Of a stretch of 42,456 bases of DNA, positions 33,670-42,243 are shown piece by piece. Position numbers and translations under genes: made by a program. Positions within the stretch are counted from its first letter, which is position 1. Every line of letters starts with the position of its first letter. Source of the DNA: Prolixibacteraceae bacterium (GTDB lineage Bacteria; Bacteroidota; Bacteroidia; Bacteroidales; Prolixibacteraceae); assembly GCA_019459485.1 (NCBI GenBank), contig JAIBEZ010000020.1, positions 1 through 42,456 of the forward strand. The letters are read 5' to 3'. Below the pieces are notes generated by a model. It saw only the letters and a program-made list of their open reading frames with translations. It did not search any database and was not told the DNA's origin.

Positions 33670-34126
33670 AAACAAGGAATGGGATAGAATCCTCAACAAC
33701 ATTTGCCAGTATCTCGATGGCCCCCACGGTCCAATCGGAAGGTTTGCGATCAAGTTATATGACGCCTTAGTAGCGAAAATAGAAAGAAGACCATCTCCCC
33801 ATGAGGCAACCGATGAAAAAGCAAACTTCGTGTGGAAGCTGGGTGTTGGTCTTTATGAAAGGAAACGGATTGCTGACGCGATCGAAGTCATAATGACCGC
33901 GGCGGGGCTTTACGAAAGCGTTCCCGGAAAAGAGCGAAACGAAGGGCTATATAAATGTTATGGCTATATAAATTATTGCTACATCGAAATGAACGATATC
34001 GAGAATGCCCTGCTATGGCAGAATAAAACACTCGAAATTGAAAAGTTGGTGAGGGGCTATCGCGACAACGCGCTGTCGTCCGAATTATTGGAAGGCAGAA
34101 ACGCCGACTTTCGGTGGAGGACTTGA
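33662..34126 (+). CDS. TPR-like helical protein, third gene of cassette
   Basis: 154 residues from ATG 33662, which overlaps the metallopeptidase stop by 8 bases; the frame is open further upstream inside that gene, which is a shadow. NFVWKLGVGLYERKRIADAI, MTAAGLYESVPG and YINYCYIEMNDIENALLWQN have the helix-turn-helix periodicity of tetratricopeptide repeats (about 2-3 units). TPR proteins often sense ligands or carry partners in such cassettes. The C-terminus looks clipped: the adjacent frame continues plausibly for ~25 residues (SVEDLKNSVRKTYAGKLLA), so a frameshift near 34090-34110 is possible. Confidence 0.6.
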   Translation: MSENKEWDRILNNICQYLDGPHGPIGRFAIKLYDALVAKIERRPSPHEATDEKANFVWKLGVGLYERKRIADAIEVIMTAAGLYESVPGKERNEGLYKCYGYINYCYIEMNDIENALLWQNKTLEIEKLVRGYRDNALSSELLEGRNADFRWRT

Positions 34127-34501
34127 AGAACTCTGTCAGGAAGACATACGCGGGAAAGTTATTGGCGGTGCAGGTTATATGGTGCATTTAACTTTCTATT
34201 TTACAGGTATATTTGCAATTCGCATTAACCAAACTAAATATAAAAATTGCAAAAGAGTATCTAAAACCAGTCTTGATTTTTACTCTTTTGAGCCATTTTG
34301 ATTCTTTCTTAAAAAAAATAAATTCATGCCTCGTTGATTAATCGTTAAAGATAATAAAATTAAAAAGTTAGAAAGTATGATATTAAACGATTGATGAAAT
34401 ACGCCCACCAAAAGCAAAATACCCGCAAGCCGTGGTCTATTGCTTCGTAGAGAAGTGAATTATACATACTTTCGTTAAATCCAGCTGATATTGTAATGTA
34501 G
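34127..34501. other. Spacer after the cassette
   Basis: The first ~65 bases keep the high G+C of the cassette and may encode the lost C-terminus of the TPR-like protein in another frame. From about 34190 the sequence changes sharply to AT-rich DNA, so the right border of the foreign block probably lies here. No gene, hairpin or promoter is clear in the remainder. Confidence 0.45.
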
Positions 34502-34768
34502 ATGAAGGATACAACAGATTTCAACAACTCATCCCTTTCTGAACGATACTCCTACATTTCCGACCACGGTAAGTATATTGGAGTGCGGTATTACTTCAAC
34601 TATGCCATAAACCTATATCTGGTCGAAGATGAATTCTTTGAATTGTGGTATTTCAGCCCAAGCAATGAAATTGAGAAAATTGAGCCACTGGATGACTTTA
34701 AGAAAATCAAGCACATGAATGAACTGGAAAATATACAGTCACATTCTTTACGCTGGACAACAATTTAA
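34502..34768 (+). CDS. Small hypothetical protein
   Basis: 88 residues, cytoplasmic. RYSYISDHGKYIGVRYYFNY and INLYLVEDEFFELWYFSPSN give a beta-rich aromatic core, and NEIEKIEPLDDF and the Asn-Glu stretch near the end are acidic. Not recognised. The next small ORF begins 3 bases after its stop, so the two are likely cotranscribed. Confidence 0.6.
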   Translation: MKDTTDFNNSSLSERYSYISDHGKYIGVRYYFNYAINLYLVEDEFFELWYFSPSNEIEKIEPLDDFKKIKHMNELENIQSHSLRWTTI

Positions 34769-34771
34769 ATA

Positions 34772-34924
34772 ATGGATTTTTATAAATTCCACGTAACGAA
34801 GGAATTTGGAGCTGTTAGTATTACTCTAACCATACTCCACAGCAGCAAAAAACATTATCAGCCCCTTGTCTGGCTGCGTATCGACATGAATGATTTCAAA
34901 GAGTTAAATAAATATGCTCAATAA
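34772..34924 (+). CDS. 50-residue hypothetical protein, coupled to the preceding gene
   Basis: Begins MDFYKFHVTKEFGAVSITLT and ends FKELNKYAQ. The ATG is 3 bases after the preceding stop. It contains LVWLRIDMNDF. Composition is plausible for a small beta protein, but the family is unknown. It may be the partner in a two-gene module with the 88-residue protein. Confidence 0.5.
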   Translation: MDFYKFHVTKEFGAVSITLTILHSSKKHYQPLVWLRIDMNDFKELNKYAQ

Positions 34925-35001
34925 AAGCAATAGTACAGAAAAGTACTTTATATTTGGTGATGAATTTTAGTCAACTATAATTTTTAAAAACCACCAGACC
35001 C

Positions 35002-35655
35002 ATGACAGGAAGCCAAAGAGCTTATCTCTTAATGTTGCTTTATTCAATTCCAAAAAATGACCGACAAGAGAGACTGAACTCTGAGATGAATCATTTCGGA
35101 CTTTCGGACATAAAAATGCAATCAGAACTCATTAATGTTGAAAGTGCCTTTAATTATGGCATACGAAATCTCAACTCAAATCAGTTAAACAACATTTTGA
35201 CACAGGCGTCACAAAGCGGAGTTTCCCCTGACATTATTAGAAGACGTTTAGAATTCTTCGAAATTAACAAAGACTTTCACGAAAATATAATTCAGTTCTT
35301 TCAGGATTATGTGCAAGTTGGCGAACCTATTGACGTCGGTGACCTAGACCCAGAATTTCGTGGCGTTCAAGTTGCTTCAAGAGATAATTTTAATGCTATT
35401 ATTAACAAAGGCTGGACTGGAGATTGGGATTTAAATCCTGATAATATTGACCCGCGAAGAGTTCAAGTTGCATCCATGAACAACGAGGGAGCATTTCCAC
35501 GTGGCTGCTATCTTAATGCAGACATAATCGACATAAAGCCAATTCAGTATCCAGACAAGATAAGATATAGGTTGTTTATCGCTAATCCCATAGTAATAAA
35601 CACTGGAAATCGAAATGTAAGTTTTATAGCTCAACCCGTAAGGCACATCAGATAA
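35002..35655 (+). CDS. Hypothetical island protein with a duplicated VQVAS motif
   Basis: 217 residues, no signal peptide. Residues 1-90 are helical (QRAYLLMLLYSIPKNDRQER, LNSNQLNNILTQASQSG). The second half carries two copies of a short motif, RGVQVASRDNFNAIINKGW and RRVQVASMNNEGAFPRGC, about 35 residues apart, followed by strands PDKIRYRLFIANPIVINTG. The helical front plus beta back suggests a two-domain protein. No family is recognised. It sits among other accessory genes; a defence-related role is only contextual. Confidence 0.6.
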   Translation: MTGSQRAYLLMLLYSIPKNDRQERLNSEMNHFGLSDIKMQSELINVESAFNYGIRNLNSNQLNNILTQASQSGVSPDIIRRRLEFFEINKDFHENIIQFFQDYVQVGEPIDVGDLDPEFRGVQVASRDNFNAIINKGWTGDWDLNPDNIDPRRVQVASMNNEGAFPRGCYLNADIIDIKPIQYPDKIRYRLFIANPIVINTGNRNVSFIAQPVRHIR

Positions 35656-35825
35656 AACTTCCTCCAACAGAAAAAAACAAGTCGGTTTTCATTTCTTCGT
35701 TGACAGAAAAGTATTAAATCAAAAAGCAACACTACGTCGTAAGTTCATCAGTAAAATTCCACTCTTAATTTATGAAGTACGCAGTTGCCCCCTTTCATGT
35801 AATTAACACTAACTAAAAAAAGTAA

Positions 35826-36461
35826 ATGAAAAACGTATTTTTTAAACCTTGGATTGGAGAGAACTATTCTACAACAGGCATTTCAGGAAAAAAAATTCTA
35901 TTACTTGGAGAAAGCCATATATGTGGAGAAGGGTGTGGGGACTGTGGTAATTTACTTGAACACCCCAATTGTAGTGAATTTACTAACAACGCAGCTAAAT
36001 ACTTCTTTAATTATAAAAATGGAAATGGTGGGTTTGAATATTGGATGAACGGATACACCAAGTTCGGGAATATATTCTATAATAAGCACTTAAGCTATGA
36101 TGAAACTGTCGCTTTTTGGGATTCAATCATATTCTACAATTACGTTCAGTATTCTACCGACAAAGCCAGGGTGTCTCCTACAAATGAGGAATTTGAGAAA
36201 AGTTCAGACGCATTTTTTGAAATTCTTGAAGCCTATAAACCAGATTTAGTATTTGTTTGGGGTGAAAGACTTTGGGATCAACTTCCTTTTAGTGAAGATT
36301 GTGGGGAAGATATAATAATTGATAATAGTAATGGCGGGAAGTTCTATTATTATACTTTGGATGAAAAGAAAACACCAATATACATGATCAACCATCCATC
36401 TTCATCGGCATTTAATTATTCATGGCATAAATTCATGCAGAAAGCTATCGAGTTGGTTTAA
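35826..36461 (+). CDS. Uracil-DNA-glycosylase-superfamily-like protein of unknown role
   Basis: 211 residues, cytoplasmic. It has KKILLLGESHICGEGCGDCG (residues ~22-41), then DLVFVWGERLWDQLP and close to the end IYMINHPSSSAFNYSWHKF. A GESH-type N-terminal loop and a C-terminal H-P-S motif are in the positions of the two active-site motifs of uracil-DNA-glycosylase-like folds. The five Cys in the first third (CGEGCGDC and LEHPNC) could bind metal or an Fe-S cluster. This assignment is an inference from motif order. No neighbour indicates its function, but DNA-base enzymes occur in defence islands. Confidence 0.5.
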   Translation: MKNVFFKPWIGENYSTTGISGKKILLLGESHICGEGCGDCGNLLEHPNCSEFTNNAAKYFFNYKNGNGGFEYWMNGYTKFGNIFYNKHLSYDETVAFWDSIIFYNYVQYSTDKARVSPTNEEFEKSSDAFFEILEAYKPDLVFVWGERLWDQLPFSEDCGEDIIIDNSNGGKFYYYTLDEKKTPIYMINHPSSSAFNYSWHKFMQKAIELV

Positions 36462-36668
36462 CTTAAAATACACCAAAACCAATCTTAGGCTAAGTAGCCT
36501 GCTGACCTACTTATACTATATTATCGGTTCTCCTATTCATTGGTTCATCTGTCACCAATTTAACCATCTTTACTCCAAAAGTGTCGTACTCCACTTTTAA
36601 TCATTTTCAATTAGTCGAAAGTCTTTAATTTCCGTGCTGCTAATATTTTTTATTGTGGTTAAGTTGGC

Positions 36669-36676
36669 TAATTTTG
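36669..36676 (+). promoter_or_regulatory. Possible -7 element for the BREX operon
   Basis: TAATTTTG matches TANNTTTG exactly and ends 10 bases before the brxA start codon, so the leader would be only a few bases. A T-rich -33 region lies at 36646-36650, but no true TTTG is there. The 36462-36668 stretch ahead holds no gene. Confidence 0.4.
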
Positions 36677-36686
36677 AAGTTGCACT

Positions 36687-37340
36687 ATGAAAACAACGAA
36701 TCAACGAAATACAACCTACTCTGCCAGCTTCACCGCTGGGTCAGGAGCACTGCTCCACAGAGAGATCAATGCCTTGCTGCCACTACTGCAATCGGATACA
36801 GCGGATGAACTGTTGAAGCAGGAAGTTTCGCAGAACAATGTTTTGATGATCAATTCAGAGTCAGCCCGACGTACAATGATCCGGCAAATTTCAGCAAGGG
36901 TCAAATATGCCTTTCCGGGTTTCTGGGAAATTTATGCTACTGCAAAAAGTGCCGACCAGACGTTAATGTTGTTCTATCTGGCATTAAATTCGATCCCGCT
37001 TCTTTATGATTTTCATTTTGACGTGACCCTACCTGCATGGAAAGGTAGTTCACGTACATTTGACCAGTTTAATTACCAAATGAAGCTGGACCAGTTAGGC
37101 GATCAGTTTGAAGTTGTTGATAAATGGCTTGCATCTACCCGGCACCTGATTCTTAAAATATACAAGCGAATGTTAAAAGAAGCTGGATTTCTCAACGATA
37201 CTAACCTGATACAACCCCGGAAGGATGATGAATTTTATTTCCCATTCCTGAAAAATCGCCAGCCCTGGTTTCTCGAAGCATGTTTTCTAAGCCAGGCTGA
37301 ATGCGACAGGATTACTAACCTATACTCCCGCTCCTTATGA
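36687..37340 (+). CDS. brxA: BREX system protein BrxA (DUF1819)
   Basis: 217 residues. It opens with TYSASFTAGSGALLHREINA, the usual DUF1819 start. ARRTMIRQISARVKYAFPGF and QTLMLFYLALNSIPLLYDF follow, and near the end LKNRQPWFLEACFLS. BrxA is a small DNA-binding helical protein of type 1 BREX, required for phage resistance in some systems. It is first in the operon. Its stop overlaps the brxB start as ATGA, so they are translationally coupled. Confidence 0.9.
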   Translation: MKTTNQRNTTYSASFTAGSGALLHREINALLPLLQSDTADELLKQEVSQNNVLMINSESARRTMIRQISARVKYAFPGFWEIYATAKSADQTLMLFYLALNSIPLLYDFHFDVTLPAWKGSSRTFDQFNYQMKLDQLGDQFEVVDKWLASTRHLILKIYKRMLKEAGFLNDTNLIQPRKDDEFYFPFLKNRQPWFLEACFLSQAECDRITNLYSRSL

Positions 37341-37951
37341 CCATCAACGAATTATACGATCTTCTCTGCGATGAAGATTTTCAGGACCCTAAAACCGGCA
37401 ATCTGTTTTTCCCGGCATACATGTACATCTACGATCCAACAAAAGAATACTACATCCAGGAGCAAATTCAGCAAATGAAAAGCCGGTTAATTCGTCCGAA
37501 TACTTATGTGGATGTATTAATACTTAACTTGTTTACCGAGTTCCTGGATTATTTAAAGACCCGTGATTTTGGAGGGAAGACGCTTCTGGATACTCTCCTC
37601 AAAAATGAACTGAAGGATTCTGATCGTGTCACTGATTCACTTAAACGGGAAGCTGTTAAAGTTCAATTTTTATCTAACCTGAACGATAAGATTAAAGAGC
37701 ATATTGAGCCAACCGACGATATGAAAAAATCATTCGTTTTTGTGCACGGGTTTGGTGAAATCTATCCATACCTCAGGGCAAGTAAATTCCTGAGCAATTT
37801 CGAAAAATACATCACAGGGTATAAAATCATTCTCTTCTACCCCGGAACGGTAAAAGACAATTACAGCATGTTCGATCTCCTGAATGATGAGAACCCGTAT
37901 CGTGCCATCAAATTAATTAATCCTGAAGACCAAAAACACCAAAATAACTAA
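37337..37951 (+). CDS. brxB: BREX system protein BrxB (DUF1788)
   Basis: 204 residues. The DUF1788 markers are GNLFFPAYMYIYDPTKEY near the start, TYVDVLILNLFTEFLDYL in the middle, and the C-terminal FVFVHGFGEIYPYLRASKFL and GYKIILFYPGTVKDN. BrxB is a short ancillary protein needed for BREX defence and DNA modification; its biochemical action is not known. It overlaps brxA by 4 bases and is followed after 10 bases by brxC. Confidence 0.92.
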   Translation: MTINELYDLLCDEDFQDPKTGNLFFPAYMYIYDPTKEYYIQEQIQQMKSRLIRPNTYVDVLILNLFTEFLDYLKTRDFGGKTLLDTLLKNELKDSDRVTDSLKREAVKVQFLSNLNDKIKEHIEPTDDMKKSFVFVHGFGEIYPYLRASKFLSNFEKYITGYKIILFYPGTVKDNYSMFDLLNDENPYRAIKLINPEDQKHQNN

Positions 37952-37961
37952 TCCAACTCCA

Positions 37962-40900
37962 ATGAAACTTGTTGACATTTACGAGAGACGAATTGAACGA
38001 ACCATAAATTCAGCGGTAACAGTAAGTAACCGGGATGAAGATACCATCGATGCTGAAATAAAAGAGTATGTATTTACCAACGAGTTGATTGAAAAGCTTT
38101 ATTCCTTTCTGTCAAACGTCATGTTCAAAAAAAGCAAGCGAACGGGCATCTGGATTAACGGCTATTATGGTTCCGGAAAATCGCATTTCATCAAATATAT
38201 TGATTTCTGTCTTTCTGATTCGACCAAAGAGAGTGCATTCGATCATTATGCAAAAGCAGTAAAGGATAGTGACCTCACCTTATCTGATGTTACTGAATCC
38301 ACGGTTAAAACTCTTCGTTCACAGATCGAAAAATCGAAGGTGGAGACCATCATGTTTAATGTGGAGGACGAAACCGACGATGGCAGCGGGGAGCGATTGA
38401 GTCGTATATTCATCAACATGCTTAACCGGCACCGGGGATATAATTCCGACGATATTCCTCTGGCGATCCTGCTTGAAAAGGAACTCGACAAGAAAGGTGT
38501 ATTTGAAAAGTTTCAGGAAATATTAAAAGAAGAATACAGCTATACCTGGAAAGGAAATGAACAAAACATTGCCAGCTTTGCGCTTGAATCCATTCTGGAC
38601 GTTGCCAAGCGGCTTCTGCCTTCGCTGGACACCAATTCACTGACCACGAAACTGACCAATCCGGACACCTACAAGGTCGGAATAGCTTCCACCCTGATTC
38701 CGGAATTAAAAGATTACCTTAAAAATAAGGAATCCAGTTACCGCTTAATTTTCCTGGTGGACGAAATCTCGCAGTACATCGGAAAAAACAAAGATATTCT
38801 GCTCAATTTCCAAAACATCATCGAACGGGTGAGTGAAGATTTGAACAACCAGGTTTGGATTGCAGTTACCGCGCAGCAAACACTCGACAACGTAACACAC
38901 GGAGTTGGAAGCAATGACCCACAGGATGAATTCGGGAAAATTCTGGGTCGCTTTCCCAACGAATTCCGTATTTCACTCGAAAGCTCCGACCCAGCCTACA
39001 TCACCCAAAAACGTGTACTGGATAAAAATGCCACCGGATTGGCAGCTACCCAAACTTTGTATCGGAAAAACAAGGATGCAGTAGAGCATCAGTTTAAAAT
39101 GAACCACGATTTGTACAAAGGCTTTACCTCTGAAAATGATTTTGTGTTGTCTTATCCCTTTGTTCCTTATCAGTTCCGCTTAATTGCTGATGTTTTCGAT
39201 TCGTTCCAAAGTCTTCAGTTTGTAATCAAGGAAGTGAAAAACAACGAACGCTCCGTTTTGGGGATTACACACTTTACTGCCCAGGAAAACAAGGAACGCG
39301 AAGTAGGCTATTTTATCCCCTTCGATGCTTTCTTCAACCGGCAATTCAACACCAACCTCACACACCGTGGACGGAAAGCAATGGGTCAGGCATCAGAGCT
39401 TACTTACGTCAAAAACAATGGATTCGCAAAAAGGGTAGTCAATGTCCTCTTTATGATCTCGAACCTTGCAGAAGCTACCCGCCAAACTTTTCCCTCGACC
39501 ATCGAAAACATGACTTTATTGCTCATGTCAGACGTTGATCAGAATAAGTTACAGCTTCAAAATGAGATTAAGACGACTCTCGACAAGTTGAAAGATGAAA
39601 ATGTTATCCGTGAGGAAAATGGTAAATTCTTCTTCTTCAATGAAGATGAAATGGACGTGATGATGCAGGTTCAGAATACTACCCTGATTTACGAAGATCG
39701 CCTGGATGAATTCGATAAACTGATCCGACCACTTTTAAAGGTGGATGGTCGCATCCGATTCGGTCAAAATGATTTTAAAGTTGCTTACAATGTGGATGAA
39801 AAGGAGTTTCTGCGGAATGGAAATGTGCAGGTTAAAATCCTGATGCTCGAAAATGGGAATGCAGAAGCACGTTCATTTGGGAATCCAAATACAACATTGT
39901 TGCTCTGTGTGAACGAATGGCTGCTCAATGATGAAAACCTTCGTAAGGAACTTGATCTTTATTTCAAGACCGAAAAATACCTGCGTCTAAATGGTGATGC
40001 TTCGCAAGGTACACGGGCTCAAACCATCAATAGTTTCAGAAACCGGAATGCTATAACCAAAGACAGATTAATTGAAAAACTGAACCATCGTTTTCCTGAA
40101 ACACGGTTTGTATCCGGACAGCAGGTTATTGATCCTTCGGCAATCAATGGAAATAAAACAGCCGAACGGTACCAGAATATTCTTCAAAAACACATGGAGA
40201 TGGTCTATCGGAATCATTCCATGGCTGCCGATTATGCCACTACTGCAGCAGATTTGAAACATAAGCTGTTTTCTATCAAAGCACAGCTGCTAACCACCAA
40301 TGATTTGTCGCAGGCTGAGACTAAAGTCAACGACAAGATCACCATTATGGGAGGTGAAATGTCTGTTGACGATTTGATACGCGATTTTTCCAGAGAGCCT
40401 TTTGGCTGGAAAGACATTCAGGTGATACACATCCTGGTGATGCTCCACAAAAAGAAAGTACGTGAATTTAGCTATCGAAGTCAGCCTCGCTTCCCAATGG
40501 AGCAGTTTGTGGACAAAGCCCTGATTTCAACTGAACGGATTGCCCTGACAGTGAAGCAGGGCGAAGCCATTTCGTCGGAATTGATCGAACAGGCAAGGCT
40601 AAATTTCAACGAAGTATTCAATGTAAGCTTACCATTGAAAACCGATGCAGGAGAAGTATTCGAGGAAATGAGCAGAAAGGTAAGGCTGGTGCGCAACGAT
40701 GTAGCCGGTAAAGCAGAGAATTACATTTCTTACCCCTTTAGGGCTAAATATCATGTCCTTCAAAACCAACTGGATGAACTGGATGAAATACGTGATCCAA
40801 AGCGTTTTTTTGAGGCGCTGGGAACGAAAAAGAACGACCTGAAAATCTCAAGCGATGCCTGTAAACAGTTGGACACCTTTATCGAACGTGCCTTGCCTGA

Positions 40901-41486
40901 ATACAAAACCATCAAACAGTTCTTCGCTGATAATCACGAAAATCTGGCTGACCTGCCTGATGGAAATGGTGAAAAGCTAAAGTGGATGGATACATTTTTC
41001 CGTTCGGATGACCCTTCTTTAGATTTCCGTACAGCACGCAAAACTTACGATGAATTAAAAGCTGCACTGAATGATCTGATGAAGTTTATTGCGTCTGAGG
41101 TGGAACGGGTTTATACAGAGGTCTTTGATGCACTGGATACAGAGTCTGATAGTCGCAAGGTAGATGCTGGAGTTACTGCCGATCGGAAATATACCATCGA
41201 AAGCCTGAAGAAGCAAAAAAATATTTCTGCCCTGAAGTTAGCCATCAGCAATGCAGACTCTTTCCGGAGCAGGGAGCTTGCCAAAATTATTAAGGCATCC
41301 GAACCAGCACGGAAACCACCGGAACCTGGAAAGAAGGCAGAGGAACCTACCACCAAATACAAACCCGGAAGGGCAGGAAAGTTTCACGTTATCTCATCCG
41401 AGGCAGAGGTGGATGAATACCTTCTGGCAGTGCGCGAGGATATGGTTAAAATCCTGAAAGACAAAAAGAAAATCATATTAGAGTAA
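37962..41486 (+). CDS. brxC: BREX ATPase BrxC
   Basis: 1174 residues, the usual size. N-terminal P-loop ATPase: Walker A GYYGSGKS at 67-74 and Walker B IFLVDEISQYIG with D267/E268. AQQTLDNVTHGVG and LGRFPNEFRI follow in the sensor region. The long remainder is helical and includes ALSTERIALTVKQGEAIS, and a C-terminal ~70-residue tail rich in Pro, Lys and Glu (EPARKPPEPGKKAEE) that is a flexible linker before the last helical segment. BrxC belongs to the DUF499-like/PglY-related ATPases and is needed for both methylation and exclusion of phage DNA. The frame is uninterrupted. Confidence 0.94.
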   Translation: MKLVDIYERRIERTINSAVTVSNRDEDTIDAEIKEYVFTNELIEKLYSFLSNVMFKKSKRTGIWINGYYGSGKSHFIKYIDFCLSDSTKESAFDHYAKAVKDSDLTLSDVTESTVKTLRSQIEKSKVETIMFNVEDETDDGSGERLSRIFINMLNRHRGYNSDDIPLAILLEKELDKKGVFEKFQEILKEEYSYTWKGNEQNIASFALESILDVAKRLLPSLDTNSLTTKLTNPDTYKVGIASTLIPELKDYLKNKESSYRLIFLVDEISQYIGKNKDILLNFQNIIERVSEDLNNQVWIAVTAQQTLDNVTHGVGSNDPQDEFGKILGRFPNEFRISLESSDPAYITQKRVLDKNATGLAATQTLYRKNKDAVEHQFKMNHDLYKGFTSENDFVLSYPFVPYQFRLIADVFDSFQSLQFVIKEVKNNERSVLGITHFTAQENKEREVGYFIPFDAFFNRQFNTNLTHRGRKAMGQASELTYVKNNGFAKRVVNVLFMISNLAEATRQTFPSTIENMTLLLMSDVDQNKLQLQNEIKTTLDKLKDENVIREENGKFFFFNEDEMDVMMQVQNTTLIYEDRLDEFDKLIRPLLKVDGRIRFGQNDFKVAYNVDEKEFLRNGNVQVKILMLENGNAEARSFGNPNTTLLLCVNEWLLNDENLRKELDLYFKTEKYLRLNGDASQGTRAQTINSFRNRNAITKDRLIEKLNHRFPETRFVSGQQVIDPSAINGNKTAERYQNILQKHMEMVYRNHSMAADYATTAADLKHKLFSIKAQLLTTNDLSQAETKVNDKITIMGGEMSVDDLIRDFSREPFGWKDIQVIHILVMLHKKKVREFSYRSQPRFPMEQFVDKALISTERIALTVKQGEAISSELIEQARLNFNEVFNVSLPLKTDAGEVFEEMSRKVRLVRNDVAGKAENYISYPFRAKYHVLQNQLDELDEIRDPKRFFEALGTKKNDLKISSDACKQLDTFIERALPEYKTIKQFFADNHENLADLPDGNGEKLKWMDTFFRSDDPSLDFRTARKTYDELKAALNDLMKFIASEVERVYTEVFDALDTESDSRKVDAGVTADRKYTIESLKKQKNISALKLAISNADSFRSRELAKIIKASEPARKPPEPGKKAEEPTTKYKPGRAGKFHVISSEAEVDEYLLAVREDMVKILKDKKKIILE

Positions 41487-41524
41487 TCATCAGATATTTA
41501 AAATATTAATATCATCTCTCTTAC

Positions 41525-42214
41525 ATGCTTAGACTTACTTATATCTACTCAAACATCTTAAAATACTATCCAGAAGTTTCGCATCCGGAAATTGAACAAT
41601 ATTGCATAGAGTCCGATAAACCAAAAGAATATCGAACAGGAAATTATTTATATGGATTCAACTCTCTTAAATGGGGGTTATGTATGGTTAATGATATTGA
41701 TCCGAAAGCAGTAAGGAATGTTATGCGTGATATCATATTTGAACTCATTGCTCGTGGTTTACAATTCGCGCTGCTTGAAACCAAAATTATGACATTTAGT
41801 GCGATGCATCCCTACAAAGATCATTTTAATCAACGGTATACTATTCCCATAGATTCACTTGAACATCGTGTAATTGGGAATTACCTCTTTGTTATTAATA
41901 ATCATGCACAGAATTTAGCGGGAAGAATTTTTAGTGAAACAGAGGCTGACGCAATATTATTTCACAACCCACTTTCACATTCTGCGGGCATTGTTTTTCG
42001 AAATTCATCGCAAATAAATAAACTAAATGAATTAAAAGATTATCTATTTAAATCCTTTTCAGCTATTGAACCAGGGTGGATTACAATCGGAGAGGATAAG
42101 ACTCTAATTATTAATCATGGACATGCGAATTTATCACCATCAAGTATCCAAATTCCGGAACTCATTCAAATTATTGAGAATTATTCTTGGGACTTGATGA
42201 TACAAAACCAGTAA
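41525..42214 (+). CDS. Unknown protein between brxC and pglX
   Basis: 229 residues, no signal peptide. It begins MLRLTYIYSNILKYYPEVSH. WGLCMVNDIDPKAVRNVMRD and LQFALLETKIMTFSAMHPYK form the middle. SETEADAILFHNPLSH and AGIVFRNSSQINKLNELKDY come later. I do not recognise it. The BREX type 1 order usually passes from brxC to pglX, so this gene is an insertion into the operon. It lies 38 bases after brxC and 29 before pglX, tight enough to be cotranscribed. It is more AT-rich in parts (11 G/C of 60 at 42001-42060) than its neighbours. An accessory role in BREX or an unrelated passenger are both possible. Confidence 0.7.
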   Translation: MLRLTYIYSNILKYYPEVSHPEIEQYCIESDKPKEYRTGNYLYGFNSLKWGLCMVNDIDPKAVRNVMRDIIFELIARGLQFALLETKIMTFSAMHPYKDHFNQRYTIPIDSLEHRVIGNYLFVINNHAQNLAGRIFSETEADAILFHNPLSHSAGIVFRNSSQINKLNELKDYLFKSFSAIEPGWITIGEDKTLIINHGHANLSPSSIQIPELIQIIENYSWDLMIQNQ

Positions 42215-42243
42215 TCAGCAACACGTAACTTGAATCTTTTCCC

